DNA of 16,645 nucleotides from JAWLHK01 sp041690355 [NCBI: bacterium] (GTDB lineage: Bacteria; J088; JAWLBW01): contig JAWLHK010000007.1 of assembly GCA_041690355.1 (NCBI GenBank), positions 221,552 to 238,196 on the forward strand, given 5' to 3'. Position numbers and translations under genes: made by a program. The notes beneath the pieces are model-generated. The model did not search any database. It had not been told where the DNA came from and saw nothing but the letters and a program-made list of their open reading frames with translations. Positions 7,022-12,944 of this stretch are shown piece after piece. Positions within the stretch are counted from its first letter, which is position 1. Every line of letters begins with the position of its first letter.

Positions 7022-8053
7022 ATGCAAGATTCACTGATCCGCATCCGGCCCCTCGGGATGCCCTGGGAGACCCCCGATCCCTTTCTCTTCTGCGTTCACC
7101 ACAACGACGCGTATCCCAAAGGGAATGCGCAACTCGCGCCCGCCGCGCCGCTGAGCGGGCGCACGCTGGGCAACGACTTCGCCGGCCGCGACGGGTGGAA
7201 CATGTATCATGGGCAGACCGTCCCCGGGTTCCCCTACCACCCGCACCGTGGCTTCGAGACCGTGACCATCGTGCGGCGCGGCTATGTGGACCACTCCGAC
7301 TCCCTGGGCGCGACGGCGCGCTTCGGCGGGGGCGACGTGCAGTGGCTCACGGCCGGACGCGGCATTCAGCACAGCGAAATGTTCCCCCTGCTGCGCGAGG
7401 ATCGGGAGAATCCCCTCGAGCTTTTCCAGATCTGGCTGAACCTGCCCGCGCGCGACAAACTGGTTCCGCCCCATTTTGCCATGTTGTGGAACGAGGACCT
7501 GCATCCCGTGGTCACGGCCGATCGCGAAGGGCGCGCGACGACGGTGGTCCCCATTGCGGGGCGCTTTGAAGGCGTGACGCCGCCGGCCCCGCCGCCGCAC
7601 TCCTGGGCCGCCGATCCGGAACACGAGGTGGCCATCTGGACGATCCGCATGAGCGTTGGTGCCCACTGGACACTCCCACCGGCCGGCGCAGACACACAGC
7701 GGACCCTCTACTTCTTTGCGGGCGACTCCGTGGAGCTCGACGGCCGGCGCATCGACACGCACGCGGCCCTCTGGCTGCGCCCCGACCACGCCGCAGCGCT
7801 GGTCAACGGGCCCACCGAGGCAGAATTCCTTCTGCTGCAGGGGCGCCCCCTTGCGGAACCGGTCGCGCAGCACGGCCCGTTCGTCATGAATTACCAGGGG
7901 GAGATCCGCCAGGCGTTTGTGGAGTACCAGCAGACGCAGTTCGGCGGGTGGCCCTGGTCGCGCCCCGATCCGGTGCACGCGCACGAACGGGGACGCTTCG
8001 CCATCCACGCCGACGGACGCGTGGAAGAGCGCGAAATGCCGAAGGCCGGCTGA
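7022..8053 (+). CDS. Pirin family protein
   Basis: A 343-residue bicupin of the pirin family, somewhat longer than the typical 230-300. The N-terminal cupin carries the metal site: His73 and His75 in the HPHRGFETVT motif, and His117 and Glu119 in GDVQWLTAGRGIQHSEM, matching the three-His, one-Glu iron site of characterised pirins. The segment LELFQIWLNLP is also typical. Pirins include quercetin dioxygenases and redox-sensing regulators; the role here cannot be fixed. Cytoplasmic. The ATG at 7022 gives a conserved N-terminus (PWETPDPFLFCVHHNDAYPKGN) but has no Shine-Dalgarno. It converges on the universal stress protein gene with only 6 bases between the stop codons and no visible terminator. 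Confidence 0.9.
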   Translation: MQDSLIRIRPLGMPWETPDPFLFCVHHNDAYPKGNAQLAPAAPLSGRTLGNDFAGRDGWNMYHGQTVPGFPYHPHRGFETVTIVRRGYVDHSDSLGATARFGGGDVQWLTAGRGIQHSEMFPLLREDRENPLELFQIWLNLPARDKLVPPHFAMLWNEDLHPVVTADREGRATTVVPIAGRFEGVTPPAPPPHSWAADPEHEVAIWTIRMSVGAHWTLPPAGADTQRTLYFFAGDSVELDGRRIDTHAALWLRPDHAAALVNGPTEAEFLLLQGRPLAEPVAQHGPFVMNYQGEIRQAFVEYQQTQFGGWPWSRPDPVHAHERGRFAIHADGRVEEREMPKAG

Positions 8054-8059
8054 GGCCGA

Positions 8060-8935
8060 TCAGCCCTTGCAGATCAGGACGGGGAGCGGGCTCGCGCGAA
8101 GAAGTTCGCGCGTGACGCTCCCGAGGAACATGGCGCGGAGGGGACCCGATTGGGCCGCGACGCCGATCAGGTCGGCCTTCGTGCGCCGGGCTTGCGCGAG
8201 AATGGCGTCGGAAATCTTTCCGTCGGCCGGACGGGCCTCGACCACGACCGTGCGTCCCGCGAGCTGTCTGGCCGCGACCGACAACTTCCGTTCCGCCTCT
8301 TCGAGCGCCTGCTCCCAGGCCTTATCCATATCGCCCGTGAGGGCCGGCTGTCCGAGAATCGCCTGCGGCGGGGCGGCGTGAAAGAGCTGCAGGCCGAGCG
8401 TCGGCGGCAGGTGCGCGAGCTGCGCCAGCGCCCGCGTGTCGCGCTTGCCCAGATCGTGTGCGAAGACGAGCCGCTGCGGCGCTTCGGGAATGCGCGTGGT
8501 GGGATTCGCGACGAGCACCGGCAGGGTGGCGTGGTGGACGAACGTCTCGGCGAACGACCCGAGCATCAGCCGCTTGACCCCTTTTTTCGCATGCGAGAAC
8601 AGCGCGACGGCATCGGCCCCCTGTTCGCGGGCCCATGTATCGAGCCGACCCGCCGCTGCCTTCATCGACGCGCTCTCTTCTTCGACGACGGCGACGCGCC
8701 GCGGGGAGAGCGGCAAGCCGGCATCGGCCAGCGCCTTGCGCAGGAGCCCAAGCGGAAACTTTCCGAAGCGTTCTTTTTCGGGAACGTCGAACGCGGTGCT
8801 CAAGCGCGCCTCGCCGTGTCCCGCCACGTACACCACCTGCACGCCGTCCTTTCCGGCGAGCGCGGTGAGCATGCTGTACATCGGTGCAAGGGGGAGCTGG
8901 TTGTCGAAGGGGTCGATGGCCCACACGATCTTCAT
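8060..8935 (-). CDS. Universal stress protein, tandem UspA domains
   Basis: A 291-residue cytoplasmic protein made of two UspA domains in tandem. The first (about 1-145) starts KIVWAIDPFD and ends in GVKRLMLGSFAETFVHHATLPVLVA. The second (about 153-290) starts QRLVFAHDLG and ends in SGPLRAMFLGSVTRELLRASPLPVLI. The second domain keeps a glycine-rich pattern close to the ATP-binding G-2x-G-9x-G(S/T) signature (Gly264, Gly272, Ser273); the first is less complete. Such proteins are induced under starvation, oxidative or energy stress. The ATG at 8935 has no strong ribosome-binding site. The upstream region is a heptamer array that marks the edge of the repeat island, so its promoter is not clear. 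Confidence 0.85.
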   Translation of the reverse strand: MKIVWAIDPFDNQLPLAPMYSMLTALAGKDGVQVVYVAGHGEARLSTAFDVPEKERFGKFPLGLLRKALADAGLPLSPRRVAVVEEESASMKAAAGRLDTWAREQGADAVALFSHAKKGVKRLMLGSFAETFVHHATLPVLVANPTTRIPEAPQRLVFAHDLGKRDTRALAQLAHLPPTLGLQLFHAAPPQAILGQPALTGDMDKAWEQALEEAERKLSVAARQLAGRTVVVEARPADGKISDAILAQARRTKADLIGVAAQSGPLRAMFLGSVTRELLRASPLPVLICKG

Positions 8936-8956
8936 GGGTACTCTCGGGCGCGGGTG

Positions 8957-8996
8957 ATTCTTAATTCCTGATTCTTAATTCTTAACCGGCAAGAGC
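8957..8996. repeat. Left inverted end of the repeat island (heptamer array plus GGCAAGAGC)
   Basis: ATTCTTA (8957), ATTCCTG (8964), ATTCTTA (8971) and ATTCTTA (8978) are followed by GGCAAGAGC at 8988-8996. The reverse complement of this whole arrangement occurs at 9666-9706 (GCTCTTGCC, then AATCAGG words), so the two form imperfect terminal inverted repeats of about 40 bases around the four-helix-bundle gene. Confidence 0.65.
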
Positions 8997-9003
8997 AATA
9001 CTG

Positions 9004-9023
9004 GTGACATTATCGCACTCTTG
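9004..9023. repeat. 20-base direct repeat, copy 1
   Basis: This 20-base sequence, GTGACATT to ACTCTTG, is identical to 9134-9153. In both copies a heptamer array of the AAGAATT/AATCAGG type begins 25 bases downstream, so a unit of about 130 bases has been partly duplicated. Confidence 0.8.
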
Positions 9024-9048
9024 GAGTACGGGAAGGTCTTGTCGACTC

Positions 9049-9075
9049 AAGAATTAAGAATCAGGTATCAGGAAT
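9049..9075. repeat. Heptamer array AAGAATY/AGGTATC
   Basis: AAGAATT, AAGAATC, AGGTATC and AGGAAT run in 7-base register and lead straight into the hairpin at 9076. This is the same word family, in opposite orientation, as 8957-8984. Confidence 0.65.
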
Positions 9076-9130
9076 GCTCTACGGCGCGAACCCTTTGTTA
9101 CAGGCCGGCGCTCAGCTGGCGCCGTAGAGC
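9076..9130. repeat. Hairpin repeat, copy 1: degenerate duplicate of the OMP gene 3' end
   Basis: GCTCTACGGCGC (9076-9087) and GCGCCGTAGAGC (9119-9130) are perfect 12-base inverted repeats. The block matches 9707-9761, which includes the last codons of the outer-membrane protein gene. Here the corresponding minus-strand reading would be LYGAS then stop, a frameshifted remnant. It sits on the other side of the four-helix-bundle gene from the intact copy. Confidence 0.65.
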
Positions 9131-9133
9131 CAA

Positions 9134-9153
9134 GTGACATTATCGCACTCTTG
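9134..9153. repeat. 20-base direct repeat, copy 2
   Basis: Identical to 9004-9023 and 130 bases away. It is followed by a diverged spacer and the heptamer array at 9178. Confidence 0.8.
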
Positions 9154-9177
9154 AGTGCACAGCATGCGCTCTGCATC

Positions 9178-9204
9178 AAGAATTAAGAATCAGGAATCAG
9201 GAAT
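9178..9204. repeat. Heptamer array overlapping the four-helix-bundle gene end
   Basis: AAGAATT, AAGAATC, AGGAATC and AGGAAT in 7-base register. The array overlaps the 3' end of the minus-strand gene: its stop codon TGA (9199-9197) and last residues are made from repeat units. The same array, with GAATGCTC following, occurs at 9049 and 9683. Confidence 0.65.
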
Positions 9205-9586
9205 GCTCCGCTGCGCCTGCCGCGCGGCGGAGACTCTCCATCCAGCGATTCAGCTGGCGCCCAATCGAGTTGGCCCGGTCCATGAGATCACTGCGCTTCT
9301 CCTCCAGGTGCCCGTACCGCTCGTTGAGGCCGATCACATACAGCATGGAGCGGAACTCGCCGGCAGATCCGCGCGCCAGTTTAAGCGAATGAAGCAGGGC
9401 CTTGGTTGAGCGCCACTCGAATCCTTCGGCAATGTTGTTCGGGATCGAGAGCCCGGCCCGGGTCAACTGTATCCGCAGGTCTCCCTGATAATTGAAACTC
9501 CTGTCGTCACAGAGCTTGAATGCGCGATCGGCCAGTTGAATTGCGTCCTTCCAGACCGGTAAATCTTCAAACCGTGTGTATCCCAT
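9197..9586 (-). CDS. Four-helix-bundle protein (23S rRNA intervening-sequence family)
   Basis: A 129-residue, wholly helical protein of the family first found encoded in 23S rRNA intervening sequences; the Avd accessory protein of diversity-generating retroelements has the same fold. Diagnostic segments are FEDLPVWKDA (6-15), LSIPNNIAEGFEWRS (46-60) and LLHSLKLARGSAGEF (64-78). Members are thought to pentamerise and bind nucleic acid; the role of free-standing copies is unknown. The ATG at 9586 was chosen over 9610 because GGAGG (9596-9592) sits five bases upstream and the conserved sequence starts there. There is no rRNA and no reverse transcriptase nearby. The gene lies inside a repeat island with inverted heptamer ends, and its stop codon falls within one array. 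This suggests movement as a cassette. Confidence 0.85.
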   Translation of the reverse strand: MGYTRFEDLPVWKDAIQLADRAFKLCDDRSFNYQGDLRIQLTRAGLSIPNNIAEGFEWRSTKALLHSLKLARGSAGEFRSMLYVIGLNERYGHLEEKRSDLMDRANSIGRQLNRWMESLRRAAGAAEHS

Positions 9587-9605
9587 GGCAGCCTCCAATC
9601 GGCTC

Positions 9606-9635
9606 ACCATGCGGCAACCAGCACGGAAATGTCAA
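9606..9635 (-). promoter_or_regulatory. Possible promoter of the four-helix-bundle gene
   Basis: On the minus strand a perfect TTGACA (9635-9630) lies 18 bases before CATGGT (9611-9606), a poor -10. The expected transcription start is near 9600, about 14 bases before the ATG and just ahead of the GGAGG site. The good -35 and fitting distance support it; the weak -10 does not. Confidence 0.35.
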
Positions 9636-9665
9636 CAAAAAAGCGACGCGTGTTCTGGTTCTGAA

Positions 9666-9706
9666 GCTCTTGCCAACTCAAGAATCAGGAATCAGGAATC
9701 AGGAAT
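9666..9706. repeat. Right inverted end of the repeat island (GCTCTTGCC plus heptamer array)
   Basis: GCTCTTGCC (9666-9674) is followed by AATCAGG at 9683, 9690 and 9697 and by AAT. Reverse-complemented, it matches the left end at 8957-8996 word by word, with a few C/T and A/G changes. Together they delimit about 750 bases. Confidence 0.65.
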
Positions 9707-9761
9707 GCTCTACGGCGCGTTCGCGCTCTACAAGCCGGCGCTCAGTTGCGCGCCGTAGAGC
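9707..9761. repeat. Hairpin repeat, copy 2, overlapping the OMP gene 3' end
   Basis: GCTCTACGGCGC (9707-9718) and GCGCCGTAGAGC (9750-9761) are perfect 12-base inverted repeats that could act as a transcription-end hairpin for the minus-strand gene, although no T-run is present. The right arm encodes the protein's LLYGA segment. It is duplicated at 9076-9130. Confidence 0.65.
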
Positions 9762-10465
9762 AACGGTGCACCTGTAAAGGCGTAGTCCGCGTGAAGCGTG
9801 AGCGAGAGAAACGGGAGCGGATCGATCTTCAGGCCGGCAAACGCCGAGGGGATCGAGGCCGTGAGGTCTCCGGGAGCCGCGCCGCCGAGGGGGTCGGCCA
9901 TCGCCGCCTTGTAGCCGGCGCCGACATACGGCGTGACGAACGGAAAACCCTTGCTCAGCTCGGCCTGCGCGCTAACCGTCGACAGATCCGCGAAGTCGAT
10001 GCCCGAGGCCTGCGTATACGCGACCCGCACGCCGAACGCGGGCAGCGCGACGCCGTCTTCGAGCCAGCCCCACTTCAGCTCTGCCCCCCACCAGGTTTCG
10101 TCGCCGTCGAGCCGCCCGCCGTAGGCGCCGCCGACATCGAAGCCGAAGGGGAGCCCCTTCACGGCGCGCAGGTACCAGCTGCTCCAGTTGGCGGGTCCGC
10201 CCACGGCCTGCCAGTCAGCGCGGCCGGAGTCGAGGGAGGCGCCCAGGTAGCCGGCCCCCACGTCGAAGCCGGTCAGGCCGTACGGGTCCGCGTAATCCAC
10301 CACCGGAAACGAGAAGACCTGTCCGAGATCGCGCGCCAGATCCGCAAATTCCGCCTCGGTCAGCGGTACCTCGGGCGCCTGCAGATCGTCGGCGTGCGTG
10401 AGGGCGGGCCCTGCCGCGGCAAACCAGGCCGCGAGCGCCGCGGCGATCCGAGCCGTCTTCTTCAT
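9728..10465 (-). CDS. Putative outer-membrane protein, uncharacterised
   Basis: A 245-residue protein with a signal peptide (MKKTARIAAALAAWF..., cleavage predicted after ALTHA at residue 25). The mature part alternates polar and hydrophobic residues with many Gly, Tyr and Trp (GLTGFDVGAGY, KGLPFGFDVGGAYG, TWWGAELKWGW, FVTPYVGAGY), as expected for a beta barrel. I recall similar uncharacterised proteins with a GLTGFDVG...KGLPFGxDVG pattern, but cannot name a function. It ends in Leu rather than the usual C-terminal Phe. The ATG at 10465 was chosen because GGAGG lies five bases upstream and the signal peptide starts there; the frame opens at 10498. A TAGAAT box at 10502-10497 could be its -10. 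The last codons lie within the hairpin repeat that is duplicated at 9076. Confidence 0.75.
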   Translation of the reverse strand: MKKTARIAAALAAWFAAAGPALTHADDLQAPEVPLTEAEFADLARDLGQVFSFPVVDYADPYGLTGFDVGAGYLGASLDSGRADWQAVGGPANWSSWYLRAVKGLPFGFDVGGAYGGRLDGDETWWGAELKWGWLEDGVALPAFGVRVAYTQASGIDFADLSTVSAQAELSKGFPFVTPYVGAGYKAAMADPLGGAAPGDLTASIPSAFAGLKIDPLPFLSLTLHADYAFTGAPLLYGAQLSAGL

Positions 10466-10543
10466 GAGTCCTCCGGAAACGAAAGGGGAAAGATTCATTC
10501 TAGCGATTCCGGCCGCGGGCGAAAAGGCAGCGGACGGAGAACT

Positions 10544-11797
10544 TCAGCGCGCGCCGCCCGTGACGCCGAAGCGGGCCACGTCGAGCAGGCGCCCGTCGGA
10601 GGTACGCACCTCGACCCGCCACGCCCCGCGCGGGTCGTCGGGAAAGTTGCGCTTGCGCGACCAGGTGCGGAAACCGGCTTCGCGGCCGCCCGTGATGCGG
10701 AGCGGAATGCGATCGATCTCGACGCCGTCCAGAAAGAACACGTGCTCCAGCTCGTCCTGCAGCCCGAGCGGCGCGGCCACGGCCGTGTGCAGCGCGAGCG
10801 ACGGCGGCAACGACTCCATCGATTCCGCCAGCGCGGGTTCCCAGCGCAGCTCCGTGACCCGCAGCGGAACGGCGGGGAACCACGGTTCTGCAAACCACGC
10901 GGCGAGGAACACGGCGGCGGCCACGGTCCAGCGGCCGGCGCGCGTGAGCTTGCCGAAGCCCGCGAGGAGCACGGACATGCCGCTCAAGATGGCCGCAAGC
11001 CACCAGGAGAGGCCGAGCGAGATTCCGAACAGCGTCGGCAGGACGGCCACGAGCGCGTAGAAGAGGACGACCGAACGCAGGCCCACCCGGGCTACCGGAT
11101 GCGCGTCGGCGCGCAGGAACCAGGGGTCCCACGTCCACAGGATGGCGACGGCCAGGAGCAGCGCGATGACGGCGGCGTGGGCGACGACGGGGGCCGCGCT
11201 CACGAGATAGAAGGGAACCAGAAACCACACGGCCGACTGGAAGGAGGACTGCGCGACCACCTGCGCGAGCGGAATCGGCCGGGTGAGCCAGCGCTCCAGG
11301 ATCCACAGGGCGACCCCGGCGAGCAGGGCGAGCAGGGCCCAGCGCAGCTCATCGAAATGGGTGCGCATCTGCCAGACGGTGAACCCGCCGGCCGCCAGCG
11401 ACAGGGGCGGACTCCATCGCTCGTACAGGCGGATAGCGCCGCGCGTCCACCGCTGCAGCGTTCCCGGTTCCGCAGAAGCGTCTGCCGCGTCCCCGGCCGA
11501 TTCCGCCGGACGGTCTCCCAGCGTGACCACGGTGGCCCCCCAGCCGCCGCGCGACTGCGGCGCGAGAACGAACCCGGCGACGTGCGGGTCGCGCCGCAGC
11601 ACGGCGTGCACGGTCTCGCGCAGGCGGCCGGTGCCTTTGCCGTGAATGATGCGCACCTCGCGGAGGCCGGCTTCCCGGGCGGCCGCCAGATACTCCGCCA
11701 CGAGGTCGGCCGCGTCGCGCGGCGCGAAGGTATGCAGGTCGAGGCTGTCTTCGAGCGGCGGCCGGTGCACCGGTTCGTCGTCGGGGGCTCCCGTCAT
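10544..11797 (-). CDS. Smr domain fused to a membrane region and DUF2914-like domain
   Basis: A 417-residue protein with an unusual order of parts. Residues about 18-93 are an Smr (MutS2 C-terminal) domain with DLH at 20-22 and the HGKGTG motif at 52-57; the usual DLHG reads DLHT. Smr domains are nucleases or nucleic-acid binders. After a linker (95-115), residues about 130-308 contain roughly seven hydrophobic segments, resembling the DUF5924 membrane region. Residues about 312-412 match a DUF2914-type domain (FFLDGVEIDRIPL, FRTWSRKRNF, GAWRVEVRTSDGRLL), probably extracytoplasmic. DUF5924-DUF2914 proteins are of unknown function, and the attached Smr domain is unexpected. The start lies 10 bases after the upstream small gene, so the two are probably co-transcribed. 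GGTGA overlapping that gene's stop may be the ribosome-binding site. Confidence 0.8.
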   Translation of the reverse strand: MTGAPDDEPVHRPPLEDSLDLHTFAPRDAADLVAEYLAAAREAGLREVRIIHGKGTGRLRETVHAVLRRDPHVAGFVLAPQSRGGWGATVVTLGDRPAESAGDAADASAEPGTLQRWTRGAIRLYERWSPPLSLAAGGFTVWQMRTHFDELRWALLALLAGVALWILERWLTRPIPLAQVVAQSSFQSAVWFLVPFYLVSAAPVVAHAAVIALLLAVAILWTWDPWFLRADAHPVARVGLRSVVLFYALVAVLPTLFGISLGLSWWLAAILSGMSVLLAGFGKLTRAGRWTVAAAVFLAAWFAEPWFPAVPLRVTELRWEPALAESMESLPPSLALHTAVAAPLGLQDELEHVFFLDGVEIDRIPLRITGGREAGFRTWSRKRNFPDDPRGAWRVEVRTSDGRLLDVARFGVTGGAR

Positions 11798-11807
11798 GCG
11801 CGCGCGA

Positions 11808-12143
11808 TCACCAGTCGATGAAGCAGCCCGAACCCTCGAAATAGGCGGTGCGCAGGCTGTCGAACCGCACCTTCATCCGGCCGCAGTTGCGGGCGTGCTG
11901 CAGTTTGTCGCGGGGAGCGTCGGCAATGTTGATCTTGTCGACCCCGATGTCGTCAGGCCGATCGATCAGCAGCCAGGGACCGTCGGTGCGGCCGCTTTCG
12001 TAGGGAATGTTGAAATGGGTCTCGCTCTCGTAGTTGTAGACGGCATCGCCGTCTTCGAGGTAGCGATAATCGCCCCCGTACTTGTAGAGGCCGTACATGA
12101 GTGCGAGCAGGACAATGATGGCGCCGGCGATTTTGGGGAACAT
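11808..12143 (-). CDS. Small membrane-anchored protein, unknown
   Basis: A 111-residue protein with one N-terminal hydrophobic helix (about residues 4-18, KIAGAIIVLLALMYG) and a polar remainder that is probably periplasmic. The remainder has two cysteines (CGRMKVR and GCFIDW, close to the C-terminus) that might form a disulphide. I recognise no family. It directly precedes the Smr-DUF2914 gene on the same strand with a 10-base gap, so the two are likely one operon. Coding status is supported by the tight spacing, sensible topology and low-repeat composition, but no good ribosome-binding site precedes the ATG at 12143. Confidence 0.65.
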   Translation of the reverse strand: MFPKIAGAIIVLLALMYGLYKYGGDYRYLEDGDAVYNYESETHFNIPYESGRTDGPWLLIDRPDDIGVDKINIADAPRDKLQHARNCGRMKVRFDSLRTAYFEGSGCFIDW

Positions 12144-12189
12144 GCGTATACTCTACCACCGGGCGCGCACCGCGCGCATGGGTGGGGTG

Positions 12190-12217
12190 ATTCCTAATTC
12201 CTGATTCCTAATTCCTG
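12190..12217. repeat. Heptamer array ATTCCTR x4
   Basis: ATTCCTA (12190), ATTCCTG (12197), ATTCCTA (12204) and ATTCCTG (12211), followed by AGAAGCAAGA. This looks like a solo copy of the left island end at 8957-8996, where the array is followed by GGCAAGAGC. No partner end or inserted gene is visible here. Confidence 0.7.
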
Positions 12218-12308
12218 AGAAGCAAGATCGCGGGGTTTCCGAGCCGGTATTCGGCAAGCCCAGGATCGCAGGCCGCGCAAAGTGCGGGATGCGGCGCCCT
12301 TGCCGGAT

Positions 12309-12337
12309 CCCCCCCTCTCCCCCTCCCCCGCTCCCCC
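12309..12337 (-). other. Potential G-quadruplex motif on the minus strand
   Basis: On the plus strand C-runs of 7, 5, 5 and 5 bases are separated by TCT, T and GCT. The minus strand therefore carries four runs of at least five G with loops of 3, 1 and 3 bases, a strong match to the quadruplex pattern. It lies about 105 bases upstream of the epimerase start codon. Confidence 0.6.
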
Positions 12338-12442
12338 ACTCCGCAGGGTGCACCGGCGTGAACAAGGTGCACACCGGTGGCGCCTCTCGCGAACCATTGC
12401 TATCCTGTCCTTTCCACCCCGGAACACGAGGTAGCAGTCCGC

Positions 12443-12862
12443 ATGATTTCCCAGATCGACCATCTCGGCATTGCCGTTCGCAGTCTCGACGAAGCCCTCC
12501 CCCTGTGGCGCGACGTTCTCGGCCTCAAGCATGAGGGGACCGAAACCGTACCCGACGGCATGAGCCGCGTCGCCTTTCTGAAGTGCGGCGAAGTGGCCAT
12601 CGAGCTGCTCGAGCCGACCCGGCCCGACACCCCCATCGGCAAGTTCCTCGAAAAGCGCGGCGAGGGGATCCACCACATCTGCCTGCGCGTGAAGGATATC
12701 GAAGAGGCGCGCGCGAAGATGGCGGCCGGCGGCCTGCAGCTGCTCGACGAGAAGCCGCGCCCGGGCGCGCACAACACGCTGGTCAGCTTCTTTCACCCGA
12801 AGTCGACCCGCGGCGTGCTGCTCGAAATCGCCTCGCACCCCGGCGAGTACCACCACATGTGA
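12443..12862 (+). CDS. mce: Methylmalonyl-CoA epimerase
   Basis: A 139-residue single VOC-fold enzyme that interconverts (2R)- and (2S)-methylmalonyl-CoA in propionate metabolism. The family landmarks are in order: IDHLGIAVRSLDEAL (5-19), ELLEP (54-58), the KFLEKRGEGIHHI block (67-79) and FFHPKSTRGVLLEI (116-129). Metal ligands are probably His7, His77 or His78, and Glu128. The length matches the family. The ATG at 12443 starts exactly at the conserved N-terminus and has GAGGT at 12428-12432; the in-frame ATG at 12377 adds 22 residues of unrelated sequence. No mutase or propionyl-CoA carboxylase gene is adjacent. A bidirectional terminator follows, shared with the convergent lipoprotein gene. 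Confidence 0.92.
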   Translation: MISQIDHLGIAVRSLDEALPLWRDVLGLKHEGTETVPDGMSRVAFLKCGEVAIELLEPTRPDTPIGKFLEKRGEGIHHICLRVKDIEEARAKMAAGGLQLLDEKPRPGAHNTLVSFFHPKSTRGVLLEIASHPGEYHHM

Positions 12863-12888
12863 GCGCGGATCTTTCCGCATCGAAATTG

Positions 12889-12920
12889 AAAAAGGCGGAC
12901 CCGGAAGGGTCCGCCTTTTT
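12889..12920. terminator. Bidirectional intrinsic terminator
   Basis: A perfect 14-base-pair stem, AAAAAGGCGGACCC (12889-12902) and GGGTCCGCCTTTTT (12907-12920), with a GGAA loop. It ends in T5 on the plus strand and reads as T5 on the minus strand too. It separates the convergent epimerase and lipoprotein genes and should serve both. Confidence 0.9.
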
Positions 12921-12944
12921 GCGTTTCAGTATCCTGCCGCCGGC

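Noticed and set aside
7022-8060. Terminator between the convergent pirin and universal stress protein genes
   Set aside because: Only six bases separate the stop codons and I see no hairpin followed by a T-run at either gene end.
9197-9586. Diversity-generating retroelement (Avd-like protein)
   Set aside because: No reverse transcriptase, template repeat or variable repeat is visible in the window; only the four-helix-bundle fold is shared.
9197-9586. Intervening sequence inside a 23S rRNA gene
   Set aside because: The flanking sequence is heptamer repeat and protein-coding DNA, with no rRNA-like sequence.
8957-9706. CRISPR-like array
   Set aside because: Units are 7 bases and contiguous, with no 20-40 base repeat/spacer pattern and no cas genes.
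9746-11821. Very long plus-strand open frame (691 codons) opposite the outer-membrane and Smr genes
   Set aside because: Its product is an unstructured mix of Arg, Glu, Gly and His, it crosses two well-supported minus-strand genes and an intergenic gap, and it has no start signals. It is a GC-rich antisense shadow.
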